Part shown: positions 9,907-20,600 of the stretch, piece by piece
Layout of the letters: each line of letters opens with the position of its first letter
How positions within the stretch are numbered: the first letter of the stretch is position 1
Origin: Lethocerus indicus
Taxonomy: Eukaryota > Arthropoda > Insecta > Hemiptera > Belostomatidae
Length of the DNA stretch: 64,000 bases
Assembly: GCA_019843655.1 (NCBI GenBank)
Contig: JACDQD010000002.1
Span: forward strand, 1,064,585-1,128,584
Reading direction: 5' to 3'
Notes under the pieces: generated by a model
Database searches by the model: none
What the model was told of the DNA's origin: nothing
Seen by the model: only the letters and a program-made list of their open reading frames with translations
Translations under genes and position numbers: made by a program

Positions 9907-11601
9907 ATGTTGAACGCTCTGAAATCTATATGGGCCTTCTTGAACTACTGGTATTTCCGCTATCTGATGGTGACCGAGCTCTACATGGTCGAGAAATGGG
10001 AACGGGCGGTCTGCAGTATCCTTTCAGAATAAGTTAGTTTTCTTGCCACAGGAACGTAATTGTCGACGCTTTGAACGAGGCGCGCTGTTAAAAAAAAAAT
10101 TAATCTATCGCCCAGTCGTTATTTGAATGTCTCTCAATCAATACTGGCCAGAACCGTCTGTCCTCGACAGATTCATCACCCTCGTGTATTTGTGTATTAT
10201 ATATATATTTTTTTTAATACTTTTATTCTTGCAGTTGTAAAACACAGTAGCGATAATAACACCGGCCACTGGCCCCATTTTTCTAAAAAATTTTTTTTAT
10301 TTTTGTACAATCAACTACATAAAGTTATATCGGTGAGTGTTTTCTCTTGAGCACAGTTTACCGGCTTCGGACTGAAGAAGATCTCTCTGGGCCACCGACA
10401 CCGACCGTTGGAGCGGATTTCGGGATGCGGAGAGAGAGGCGGGAATGGAATTTAAGGAAGCGAGTGATTTCGCGACTTCTGCGTCGACTGTCCGGGTATG
10501 TTGGGGTCATTACGGATTGTTCGGTTAGAAACATACCCGGGGGGGGAGCATTAAGGACGCGGTGCGAAGGACTTTCGACTGAAATCTCTGGATGTTGGAT
10601 GTCCCGGTGGAACCCCCCCATCGCTTTGTATAGGTCAATTTCGATGTCTGTTTTAGTAACGGCCTTAAGATTACGCTCTAGTATAAAAATGTAATTCTAT
10701 ATAACAAAAGTATTCGTTAACGTGAGTACACTTTATCCCCAGTATTTCCGGGTCCTGGCCAGTTTTAGATTGAATTGAATTACAACTTGTCGTAGGGGAT
10801 TTGAGTATTTGTATTTTTAAAAAACAGGCATTTTCGGAAATCAGCTATTGTTCTAATCAGAGGCGAATATTGATAAGTAGCCCAACGAATAAGTATTCAA
10901 ACAATTCAAATAATAAGCATATATTAGAAAAATTATTTCCACAACCTTTCACGTTCTTATTGGAGAGCTTTTGGATTTTTTAAACAGTTAAAAAATGCAA
11001 TTTAGTTTACGCTTGTAATCCACATTCGGGTTCTTTCGCTTATTAATAAATTTGGTGTGCACTGTTAACATATTGTTAACATTTGTGTTATATTCGGTTG
11101 ACGACTGAGTAATTGCTGAATTCACCGACAAGTGGCGTTGTACATATTTCTAAGTACGCGCACGGATAAGATTCTTCGATACGTTATTATTTGGTCCTTT
11201 CTGAAACGTTCGGTACACAAAATTACACCGACCGGTTCTTTTCGTTAAAAGATGAGCAGCACTCTGGACGTCCGGTGGAGGTCGATGATGACCGAATAAA
11301 GGCCGTAGTTCGACGAGAGACATCGCGTAGAAGCTGAATGTATCTTATACGCCACTTGTTGGTTAATTCCGCAATTACTTAGTTGTCGACCCAATGTATA
11401 TACATATAGTGCAGGATATATTAAGGTCGGTTATATATATATATATGTATATTTTTATCCAAATTTTTCCATAACGAGTCTGCCACAGATATAACAATTG
11501 TTCTGTTCGTATGTTTGTTGTCCTACATCAACTACATCGTGCTGTACTACGCCACGGCCTTCTGGAACACAAACTTCGGCGGCTATTCGATATTTTCATG
11601 A
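9907..11601 (+). CDS. Serine palmitoyltransferase small subunit (SPTSSA/B-like)
   Basis: Small subunits of serine palmitoyltransferase bind the SPTLC1/SPTLC2 dimer in the ER membrane and raise its activity in the first step of sphingolipid synthesis. Two exons, 9907-10015 and 11489-11601, join in phase 1 (donor GTATCC, acceptor CCACAG) to give 73 residues, the normal size. The first exon reads MLNALKSIWAFLNYWYFRY, then YLMVTELYMVEKWERAV. This fits the family pattern of an aromatic stretch followed by YLLVTALYMLEPWER. The second exon supplies one membrane helix (IVLFVCLLSYINYIVLYY) and a short tail ending FGGYSIFS. No in-frame ATG is needed upstream. The 1.47 kb intron holds a dispersed repeat (10360-10640) and a mariner remnant (11095-11395). 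Confidence 0.93.
10360..10640 (+). repeat. Dispersed repeat (family R2), copy 1, in SPT small-subunit intron
   Basis: This is a GC-richer block inside an AT-rich intron. About 100 bases match the reverse complement of 16315-16450. Shared phrases are GCGTCGACTGTC, GGGTATGTTG, GGTCAT, GGATTGT, CGGT and GAAACATACCC. The pair GGGTATGTT and AACATACCC is itself inverted. No open frame shows a known domain. Confidence 0.55.
11095..11395 (+). mobile_element. Mariner transposase remnant with terminal inverted repeats
   Basis: The left end, TCGGTTGACGACTGAGTAAT, and the right end, ATTACTTAGTTGTCGACCCA, are inverted copies of each other. Between them one frame reads KDEQHSGRPVEVDDDRIKA (about 11248-11305), which matches the N-terminal half of mariner-family transposases, where SGRP and a DDD/E-R-I segment are typical. 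The catalytic region is missing, so the element is an internally deleted fossil. Confidence 0.75.
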
Positions 11602-12050
11602 TACCGCGCCGCGAGCCGCGCGCTATTACGCGTGAAACACGTTCACTCAGATATTTCCGTACAGGATACTACGATTAAGAGCTATCTCACCTGCTTTCTG
11701 TGTCTGTGCGCCGGCCAGTATTCGACCGTCGAATCCGATTATCGGTGCCGCAACAAACGCGAATCTTGTAACTGAAATTTTCTAGATGCGCCTGCAAATA
11801 CGGTATATTTTCAATCGATTTTATTATTAACAATATCACCCATTTCTAAATTAACTAATCGGGCAGAATGAAATCCATTCAGCCCGTTTCGGGAGAACGC
11901 GAGCAAATTACTGTTACAAGACTGTAGAAATTAGTTCCCCCGAGGCTGATCTATCCCAGTCCGGTGTACGTACGATTGCAATTACCAAAGTACAAAGTTT
12001 CGTCAAATGTGTTGACATTATCAGCAGTGGCGACGATTTCGAAAAGCCGC

Positions 12051-12056
12051 AATAAA
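12051..12056 (+). promoter_or_regulatory. Candidate poly(A) signal for the SPT small-subunit gene
   Basis: This is the first AATAAA that I find downstream of the stop codon, 450 bases beyond it. A T-rich stretch follows. Transcript data would be needed to confirm use. Confidence 0.3.
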
Positions 12057-13784
12057 CTATCGGATATAGAATTTTTTTTATAACGACGTTCTTGTTTTAT
12101 AATCGTGGGTTTCATTTTTTTTTTGCCAGTTCACAAAGAAATTCCATTGTGGAGAGTTGACAGCGACTCCTCGATTCATTGAAAATTTGAATGCAGTTTT
12201 TGCGATTTTACTATCCGGGCGCATAATATATATATCGGTGTTGTCCTCTGCAGGACATATAGTCTCCTATATAATCTGCATCCGGAATCCTATCCTGAGG
12301 GACCGGATTATGCGCTAGTAATAATGTCGGCGTAAAAAAATGAATACTGTTCCAGCGGTACAGTCCACGGACGCGTGAAGACAACATTTATTTGTGTACA
12401 GATGCCCCGAACATTGTACGTATTTATAATTAACAGTATTGAAAATAATTTTACAGTGTAAATCGAGATCAATAGAATGTATTTTAAGCGTAGCATTGTT
12501 TATAGCGCTTTATTTTTTGGAAAAGGTTTTAAAAAACTGTTTTTTTTTCCTTCATAAGAACAGTACATTCCTGAAATTTAAAAGAGAGTATTTTTTATTT
12601 TAAAAACGCGCAAGTTTAGTATTTAATTTTCAGTTATATTAGGAAACTCGAACAAACTATAGTATTATATATTTTATAGCGATATGTATTATTATTTTTT
12701 TTTTGTTTAAAATTCCAGTAAGGTTCATCTATTTATTAGTACATTAACCAATACGCTACTACTCGAAGTTGAAATTTGAAGGATTCGACCTTATGTTGTG
12801 GCACGTTTAATTTTTATAAGCACGAAACATTGTTGTTGTGTTTTCAACGCAGACATACTGCATCGTTGAAATTTTGTATATATTAAAAGTATTGAGTACG
12901 AAACCAGAGACTTTTATTACACCTTCGACTATTTTATTATTCCATCGACGTACAATGTCGCGGTTTCACGTCAATAAGAAAGCGGAATTAATTTCTCTGC
13001 ATTAACAAAAGTGTTTGTAATCCTGAACGGAATGACGGAATAGTACTAAATATGTCCGAGAAAGGGGAAAAATTATTGTAAGATATCAAGAAGATGTAAG
13101 ATTTTAATTATAAATATTATCAGTTGGCTATTGCTTTTATGAAAAGGCAATTAGGTCGTGATGAAAATAAATGAGAAAGGGAAACATCAATGTATATCTG
13201 TCGGGTGATTTTAGATTAGTTCAAAACAGTTTTAAACTGACGGCTGATCCGTGACTCGGAAAGGTGGTTTTTGACCTCCCGACCGCTGAAAGTTCTGTGG
13301 AAATTCTATTCAGCCCCGTTTGGAAATGCGCCATTTGACATTTTCCGTCGACATTATTATTATTATTATTATTATATAAAAGTTAAGAAATTTCTTAAAA
13401 GAAGAATTTTAGGCATGGAAATTTAGTTCGGTAATCGCCGCCAGATGGCAGCGCCGACGGGAGCCGCTGATGAAAGTCTCAGTTCTGGAAATCAGTAAGT
13501 CTATGTATATTTTAAGTATTTTACATATATTGTTTTTTATACAACAGTTAATTTTTATTAAGCTCCAGTTTCCCGGGGCTTTATTTGTCGACTGACGAAA
13601 CGTCGACCGAGTCCCGGATCGGAAATCCAGTTTTTCCGAAATTTGCAAATTTTCGGGTTAATACATTCGCATTAAATGCATAAACGGAGGATAAAATATT
13701 CCCTGATGAAAATTTAATAATTACACCACAACCTTCCGTTCTTATTGTTCAAAAGGTTAACAGTTAACCTAACCAATTTGTGCT

Positions 13785-13955
13785 CAATTATTATAAATTA
13801 TTGGAAACAATATCGTTATATTAATAATCTTTTTTCCCTTTTTCTTCATTTCCAGGATGAAAATTCAAAAATACATAAATATCCGCGTGAAAACGGGAGA
13901 TTCGGTGATCGTCGTTGTTATGATCGATTGGCCACTGGAGGTAATATTTTTCTTG
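13785..13955 (+). pseudogene. Degenerate copy of Aprt exon 3 with flanking intron
   Basis: The region 13857-13942 resembles Aprt exon 3, here on the opposite strand from the true gene. It keeps an acceptor (TTTCCAG), GATGAA at the start, GTGAAAACGGGAGATTC in the middle, TTGGCCACTGGAG at the end and a donor GTAATATTTTTCT. Intron sequence also matches (ATTAATAATCTTTT just upstream). Small indels destroy the PRPP-loop reading frame, so it cannot encode VVDDLLATGG. Because introns are included it arose from a DNA copy, not a processed transcript. No other Aprt exons were seen nearby. Confidence 0.75.
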
Positions 13956-14097
13956 TATTAATATAAAAAAAAAAAAATAATAATAATAATAAATTTTGCT
14001 ATTCAACATCGTCTATATAGGTTCACCGTATAAATTTTTTCATGACGAAAAATGACTATTTGAAACCTTGCGTTAGAGAAATATAATCGGGTCGGCA

Positions 14098-14412
14098 ACT
14101 AAGTGAAATCGCGTATTTCACCGATACTTTTAAGTACGTTGCACAGATAAGCCCACTGATTAGGGTAAATTCGGCTTCTCTTCGTTGGATTTGAATCCAA
14201 TAACGGGCTTTTATTATTCGGCCTCCATCGTCGGCCTCCACAGTACGTCCCGAGCCTCTCCCGTTTTCAATCTCATTTACGCACAGAATTCGATGTAATT
14301 TTGTGCTGCGGAATGTTTCAGAAAGGACCGAATAATAATCTGCGCAGTTAAAAATATGCGCGACGCCATAACTTGTCCCGCGAATTCCGCAATCACTTAG
14401 TTTTGCCGGCCC
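14098..14412. mobile_element. Mariner-related element with terminal inverted repeats
   Basis: The left end, GGGTCGGCAACTAAGTGAA, and the right end, CACTTAGTTTTGCCGGCCC, are inverted versions of each other, and CGCG lies at the inner edge of each. Length is about 315 bases. The minus strand reads VEADDGGRIIKARYW, probably decayed from the mariner phrase VEVDDDRIKA seen at 11248-11305. It appears to be an internally deleted relative of that element. Confidence 0.6.
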
Positions 14413-14519
14413 GGATAAATTTCCGTTTTGACGTCGGGAATCAGAGTATTCCCGATGTTTGAGAGACTGGAGTCATTTCCGGTAGTATATTCCCCACCCT
14501 ACCAAACCGTACAATTATA

Positions 14520-14815
14520 TATATAGAGAGAGAGAGAGACGGCCCCGGAGGAGGGGTGGCGGGGGCGTTGGCGGTGGCGGATACGGATGATTAGGAGGAG
14601 ATGGTGGTGGACGCGGGACGGGATGGATTGGAGCACCAATTTCACCCGATTAAAGGATGGTGGTGGTGGAGCGGCTGGACACGATATTATCGTCATTATT
14701 ATTATTATTGGTCTGGCCCCGAGGAGACCGGCGGACGCCATCCGAAGACGAGAAGACGCTATCCTCGACCGCCCAACCAACCCCCCCCTAGGCCCTCAGT
14801 AGGTATCCGTTGGCA
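14520..14815 (+). other. Candidate 5' UTR exon of the NimA-like gene
   Basis: This is a GC-rich island in an AT-rich setting, ending at a near-ideal donor (GCA followed by GTGAGT at 14816). The NimA start-codon exon begins after an acceptor (TTTATTGCAG ending 17597), so an upstream non-coding exon must exist and this is the best candidate. The open frames are low in complexity (Trp/Tyr or Arg/Pro runs from GGT and TAT repeats) and I do not regard them as coding. The (AG)n run at 14525-14540 opens it. Confidence 0.3.
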
Positions 14816-14949
14816 GTGAGTACACCAAAATTTTCACTAGTATTCATCACTTTATATAAGCCCAGAGTTTTATAGTTGAAACAATAGATTCATTAAACAG
14901 AGGATTCAGTAATGGACAGAGCCGCTTGAGCGACCCCGGGGCTCAATTC

Positions 14950-15620
14950 ATTATAATTTTCACTGAAAATTGCTATCAAATTCTCATTTATTATATCGGT
15001 TTTTTTCCCCTACTCACATTTCTAGATAAAATATCTAGAAATCTAGACCGGTCTAGTCCGGACAAAAAAATTTTAACTAGTTTAATTAAAACTTAATCTT
15101 GTTTTTTTTTTTGGGGGTTTGGAGCAAATAATTTCAGTTACATCTCGGCGATTTTATGGAATATAAATAGATAAATACTTTGTACGAAATACTGAAAATT
15201 GCTATCGAATTCTCATTTATTATATCGGTTTTTTTTCCTTATTCACATTTCTGGATACAATATGAATCTAGACCGGTATACCTATAATCTGTACAATTTT
15301 TTAACTATTTTCTATTTCGTGTTTTCATTCAAAATATAAAGAATACGACTGTTTTTAAAATCAGATGAAGGATTTGGCCTTTTCACCGATTTAATAACAC
15401 GGAAGAACCTTTTTTAAAAAACTTAACAAGTTTTTAGACTTAGATTGTTTTATTTTTGGAGCAAATAATTTGAGTTGAATCTCGGCGATTTTATGGAATA
15501 ATTAAGTGACCCCCCCCCCGGCTTCATAATACATGTTTTTATGCGTTATTCCTATAATAAATACTTTGTACGAAATACTGAAATTTTTTTTTTCTCTTAT
15601 TCACATTTCTAGATACAAGT
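14950..15620. repeat. Cluster of degenerate 200-350 base repeats
   Basis: Two phrases recur in order. One is GGAGCAAATAATTT(C/G)AGTT followed by ATCTCGGCGATTTTATGGAAT, at about 15120 and 15458, with a decayed copy near 16468. The other is TTTGTACGAAATACTGAAA followed by CTCATTTATTATATCGG and TTCACATTTCT(A/G)GATA, at about 14960, 15180 and 15562. TCTAGACCGGT also repeats (15043 and 15269). These are imperfect local duplications with no coding content. Confidence 0.65.
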
Positions 15621-15656
15621 GTAGCTTAAGTTCACACGGGGTTTTTATTGTATATT

Positions 15657-15832
15657 TTCCCCAAAAGTAATCGACATTTTGACTTTGGAATTAATTTTAT
15701 TTTGTTAAAAAAGTTAAATATTCACCGATATTAACGACGACTCTCCGCCGCCACTTCCCCCACTCCCTTGAGGAACTCCTCACAAGACCGAAATACATCT
15801 TATCAAATTGTCGATTACTTTTGGGTACACCT
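15657..15832. mobile_element. Short inverted-repeat element (family M1), copy 1
   Basis: The left end, CCAAAAGTAATCGACATTTTG, is mirrored by the right end, CAAATTGTCGATTACTTTTGG, followed by GTACACC. The interior holds GACTTTGGAATTAATTTTATTT, TTCACCGATATTA and CGACGACTCTCCGCCGCCAC, all shared with the copy at 17177-17400. At about 175 bases it cannot encode a transposase. Confidence 0.7.
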
Positions 15833-16287
15833 AATATATTTTCTCGTCTATTTTGTGTTCTAAATTTTGTAAATCCTTCTACTGCAATAAGTAAATATTT
15901 CGGGGCTCTCTCTCTCTCTCTCTCTCTGTATGTACAGTTACAGTATCTCTCCGTTTGTAAGTTTTCTAGGCTGTATATAATATGTCCTAAGCCGGGGGCG
16001 CCCTAAGCCCTGATTTACAATTGGGTTTATGACCTACGTCCGGTTCCCAAGGGCTACAAGGGCCGAGGGGGGCTATATCCCGCCGGTTTTTTCGGTCCCG
16101 AAAAAAAAAACCCCTTTTTTTTTTTGAACTTGAAAATGTTTAGTTTTTCGGGAGGATACCGTCACAAGTCTTGCAAAGTCTTTAAGAGTCAAGTTTCAGG
16201 AAAAAATAAAGTTTTTAATAAAACTTTAAAATTAGAAGTTATTTTATTACACGATAGTCAAATCCAGAGATTCCAGTCAAAAGTCCT

Positions 16288-16450
16288 TCTTACCATCCTT
16301 AATGGGGATGGTAAGAATTACCCCCCCCCCCCACCACCCTTGGGGTATGTTTCCGACCGCACAATCCCCACCATGACCTCTCAACATACCCCGACAGTCG
16401 ACGAAGTCCCAAAATCCCGGTTGCCGAAGTCCCCTTTCTCCACGTCCTAA
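16288..16450 (-). repeat. Dispersed repeat (family R2), copy 2, with hairpin and C run
   Basis: Read on the minus strand, 16315-16450 matches 10480-10560 (GTCGACTGTC, GGGTATGTTG, GGTCAT, GGAAACATACCC). Beside it a near-perfect hairpin, CTTACCATCC / GGATGGTAAG (16289-16315), precedes a run of 13 C. No gene is apparent. Confidence 0.55.
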
Positions 16451-16459
16451 AAAAAAATG

Positions 16460-17174
16460 TTTTTTCTGGAGCAAATAATTGAGTTGTATCTCGTCAGTTA
16501 TTACGGAATCATTGCGATCGGACGAGAGGAAGTCTTTGAAATAGGATTTATATTGGATTTTGCGACCCGGTTCGAATTCTCTGGGGTAGAGTCGGTAGGG
16601 TGAAAGGGCCTCTTTGGGACGGAGATTATTAGGGGAGAGTGGGGACGCCCTTTCATCTCCACATACTCTGTATTGGTTTCAATTGTGTCATTGACCGGAG
16701 GATATGCTGCATGCAGTTACTACGCCCCGAAGTTAGGCTACAACGAGCCTTGTATATTATTGACCTTTGACCTCGAGAAAAAAATCCCAAAATCGTGGCC
16801 TCCTCCAGCCTGCTTTTCAAAAGGCAATTTTCCGCTCCGCCGCCGGAACTTTAATTGTCCACATTTCATTTATTCAACAGTCGACAGTCTTCAGTAGCGG
16901 TTCGAGTTTTCTCACCGCACTGTCACTAGATATATAATTTTAAAAAATTGTTAGACAAACTTTACTGGAAAGTTTTCATTAAGATGAAAAATGACTATAA
17001 AACGGATAGAAATCACCTTGCTTAGCTGTTGGACTGAAGTTGGAACTATAAGCTTCAGAAATTCTGGGAAGTTCAGAAGCTGAACGCTACTGAAGGTGGC
17101 GGCATGTTTAAAATCGTTTTATTCGATTTGGATTTTCTTTTAATACTTTCCTCCAGTGCAGTATCCTTTCCATT
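16460..17174. other. Interval without a recognised gene
   Basis: A short open frame at 16673-16897 (it opens MVSIVSLTGGYAAC) matches nothing that I know and has no supporting context. Around 16880-16925 the phrase TTCAGTAGCGGTTCGAG then CCGCACTGTCACTAG resembles the centre of M2 elements, so a solo M2 fragment is likely. Confidence 0.4.
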
Positions 17175-17176
17175 GG

Positions 17177-17400
17177 GGGGGTAACCAAAAGTAATCACGA
17201 CATTTTGACTTTGGAATTCATTTTATTTCGCTAAAAAAAAAAGAAACTGTAATTATTAATCTACTATATGTATATATTGACCGATATTATCGACGACTCT
17301 CCGCCGCCACTTTTCCGGAAAATTTTTTCGATTTTGCCCCTCTCTTGAGGAGAACTACTCGCGAGACCAAAAAATACGTCTTATCGAATTGTCGTCTAAG
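17177..17400. mobile_element. Short inverted-repeat element (family M1), copy 2
   Basis: It contains ACCAAAAGTAATCACGACATT, GACTTTGGAATTCATTTTATTT, GACCGATATTATCGACGACT and CTCCGCCGCCAC in the same order as 15657-15832, then TCTTATCGAATTGTCG at the right. It is longer than copy 1 because of internal insertions, and the right terminus is eroded. Confidence 0.6.
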
Positions 17401-17629
17401 GAATTATTGTTGATTGTGGTAGAGGATAAGAAAAGGGGTTTAAAGGGAGAAAAGAAATTACACTTTATATTCACTTGATCTATACACGCAAATAAGCGCA
17501 AATTTTCGATTCCCCTCTCTCTCTCTCTCTCTCTTGAGGAGAACTCCTCGAGACCAAAATACATCTTCAAAAAATAAAAAATTATATTTTATTGCAGGTA
17601 TCCGGATGGTGATAAAATGCGATTAGGCG

Positions 17630-20600
17630 ATGTTGGGTACGACGGGAATTCTACTGAGGCTGCTGCTGATCTGGTTCACTTTGTTGGCCTTCGGTCGGGC
17701 CACTCCCACGGGCAACCACACATGCTTCGGAGTCGTCAAGTAATTCCTCCAGGAGTCTGTAGATTTTAAGAAGACGACGAATTCCGGTCCAACGACCTGG
17801 ACGGACTGTTCAAAAAAGTATCGCGAATTTCAAATTTACGCCAAATAAGTGTATCCGATCTACGGTATTTTTTTTCTAAGCCTCGTGCCTACAACAATTT
17901 CACTTGCGGCAATTTCAGCCGTCGCGAAAGCAGAGTTAATCTGTTAAAGCCGCTTTTCTCGGCCGTTTTTTTCGGTCCGTCTTCCAATTTCCGTGTCGAA
18001 TTTTGTGCCTGAAGCTACCTTAGACCGAATCTTAAACAGTTTTCTTCAGAAGACGAAGGGCCCGAGCACGACGTCAAAAACGGACAAAAAATTGGACGAA
18101 GTTAGTAAATTAGCCAATTGTCGGATCGAAAAATTGGCTTTTGCACAGTGATAACGCCCTTCTGCTCACGCATCGCTTCTTGTGCGCGAATTTTTGGTCA
18201 AAAAAAAAAACCGAAAATTCGCGATACTTTTTGAACAGACTTCGCTTATAGATTGGGGCTTGACCGGTTCGCCGCCGGGGTCTTCTGCGGGGAAAACGTC
18301 CAGCGTGGCCCAAACTTTTTTCCCCGACTGTATGACGACCCTCAATTAGAACAGTCCAAAAAAGTAAAATAAGTATTCTTTTAGACCGACACAAATACGA
18401 ACGCCGTAGCCGACACGTGTCACATATACGTGTGTCGCGTTAAATAAGTAGAAATTGATTATGAGCACGATACTTCCAATGGGACCGCTATCGAATAACG
18501 ACGAAAAGGCGTCAAAAGGACGAAAATTATTTTCCAGTACACTACTCTGTTATCACTGTCTTCGATGCAGGAATCATCGTCATTTTCATGACCGAATTAT
18601 TGAATTTGATGAGCCGCTCGTTTTTTCTTTTCACAGACCGTAAAAGAAAAATTATCAGTCGGATCCGGTTTTTAAATTTAAACGACCTCTGTTCAACTGT
18701 TAATAAACACTCTAGAATAATCTAAAGCGACTGAGCGGACCCCGAGTACAGACTGAGTACATTTCACACTTTTTGTTCAATACTCGACGACACGTTCTGA
18801 GAAACGTGCCTTTGTCTAAATTGTGCAAAAATATCTATCATATATCTGTGTGTGTGTGTTGTGTGTGACACGTTGGGCTGTGGTAAAGAAAAAAGATTTT
18901 GAAAGAAAAATTTTTCTTTTTTCTTTTTTTATTATTTTCATCCATATTCCGAATATGTTGGGCAGGCATCCGGTAACGGTGAGAGTGAACGTGACCGAAC
19001 CGGTCACCTACCGGACGTACACCTGGTGCCTGAGGGTGCCGCCCCGGTGTTCCAAGTACACGGTACAGCTCAGGGACAGGATCAAAGTCCAGGTGAGTGC
19101 TTACTTACTTACTTACTTACTTATTTACTACCTTCAATATCCTCTACAGCCGCGGTTGGTTTGGATGTTTTCTCCAGAAGACCCCGGGAGGAAAAAAAAA
19201 GTGAACCGAAGGGGGCCTAATCTAATTGTTGGGAACTAATTGTATTCGTTTTTTTTTTTTCATTTTTCTGTTAGTAACCGGTTTTTCTTTTTTTCTTTTT
19301 CGGTTCGATCAAGACCGAAATGCACAACAAGACGATAACTGTCTGCTGTAAGGGCTACGTCGAGATGGAGGAGAAATGCGTGCCCGCCTGTCCGCCGATG
19401 AACGACTGCCCGAGGATGCACTGCAACAGGACCAACCACTGTTACTGCAGCCCCGGCTACACGGGCCTCTACTGCAACCAGCGTAAGTAACAATTTTTTT
19501 TTGTTTTTTTTTATATGCTACTGACCGCGTTCATCTTCTACCGTCCGAGATATTTAGGGGGGGTTTGCACGGAATTTAAAAATATACCTATAGGACACTG
19601 ATAGCCGCTTGAGTGTATCTAGAGGGTGTTGAAATTTATAGTTCCTAATTAAAATAGCGGGCAATTATTAACTGAATAATATTCGTTGGGGCCCACTTTC
19701 AAAATTAACACAACCCGGATTCGTTATAAAAAATTTATAATAAGGTGGCCCAAGTCAATTCGACATAATTTAAGATGCTTCAAACTGCATAACGTACAAA
19801 ATTACAAATATAAATTTTTTACAAAACAATTTACTGCCTTATACATCGTAATGGGTCTATTATGCCCTCGAATTTTGCTGTTGTAATTCGTCCGATATTT
19901 TTATGTCGATACAATATTTTCCAACTTTTTCGGTCGACCCGGTATTTAAATTCGCGATTTTAAAATTTTCATTCTATGTCTTATAGAAAATATTATACGG
20001 TTCATTTCTCTGACCGAAACGCGTCCAACATATTTTCGGCCAGTTTATTGATTCTCCCATCAGAATTCTATACTAAATCTTTTCGTCTCATTTCATTTAC
20101 AATGAAATTATTACCTTTCCGACACTTTTTAATAGTCTCGGGGCAACGGACAGTAAACGAGCCGTTTATTTTGAAAGTGGCCCACTTTCAGATATTTAAG
20201 GGTTTGCAGTTTCGACGAATTTAAAAATATATACGTATAGGATACGGAATGTGTCATAACTGCTTAACTGTATCTAAGGGTGTTAAATTTATAGTATAGG
20301 GCAGTTATTAAGCGACTAATATTCGCTTTTCTTATCGAGAATTTACTCGAATAACAACAGGTTACAACTGACACAACAGAACACTGACTATCCGGCTGTT
20401 TTCTGACACAAAACAGAACAACGCTTGTATGGCGCGATTGCCACAAACTATAACACTACAAAAATGAGACAGCTCGTTATGGACTTGCAAAAAAAGTGGA
20501 TTTAACCGAAATTAGTTGTGTCGATTCATTCCAACCCTTTCGGCTGTTCCTGAGGCTTCTGTCCCCTGTACTTGTTGGTATTTAAAAACAGTAACGATTT

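Larger units (their letters stand above)
11602..14090. other. Gene-poor interval after the SPT small-subunit gene
   Basis: No supported gene apart from the stray Aprt exon copy listed separately. The sequence is AT-rich with a TTA run at 13354-13374. The first part presumably contains the 3' UTR of the SPT small-subunit gene. Short open frames here look random. Confidence 0.55.

Noticed and set aside
14587..14819. Trp/Tyr-rich and Arg/Pro-rich open frames in the GC-rich block
   Set aside because: They are generated by GGT, GGA and TAT repeats. Three overlapping frames look equally peculiar and none fits a family.
18110..18394. 94-codon minus-strand open frame in NimA intron 1
   Set aside because: It overlaps the right arm of an inverted repeat and shows no transposase motif. 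Treated as transposon debris.
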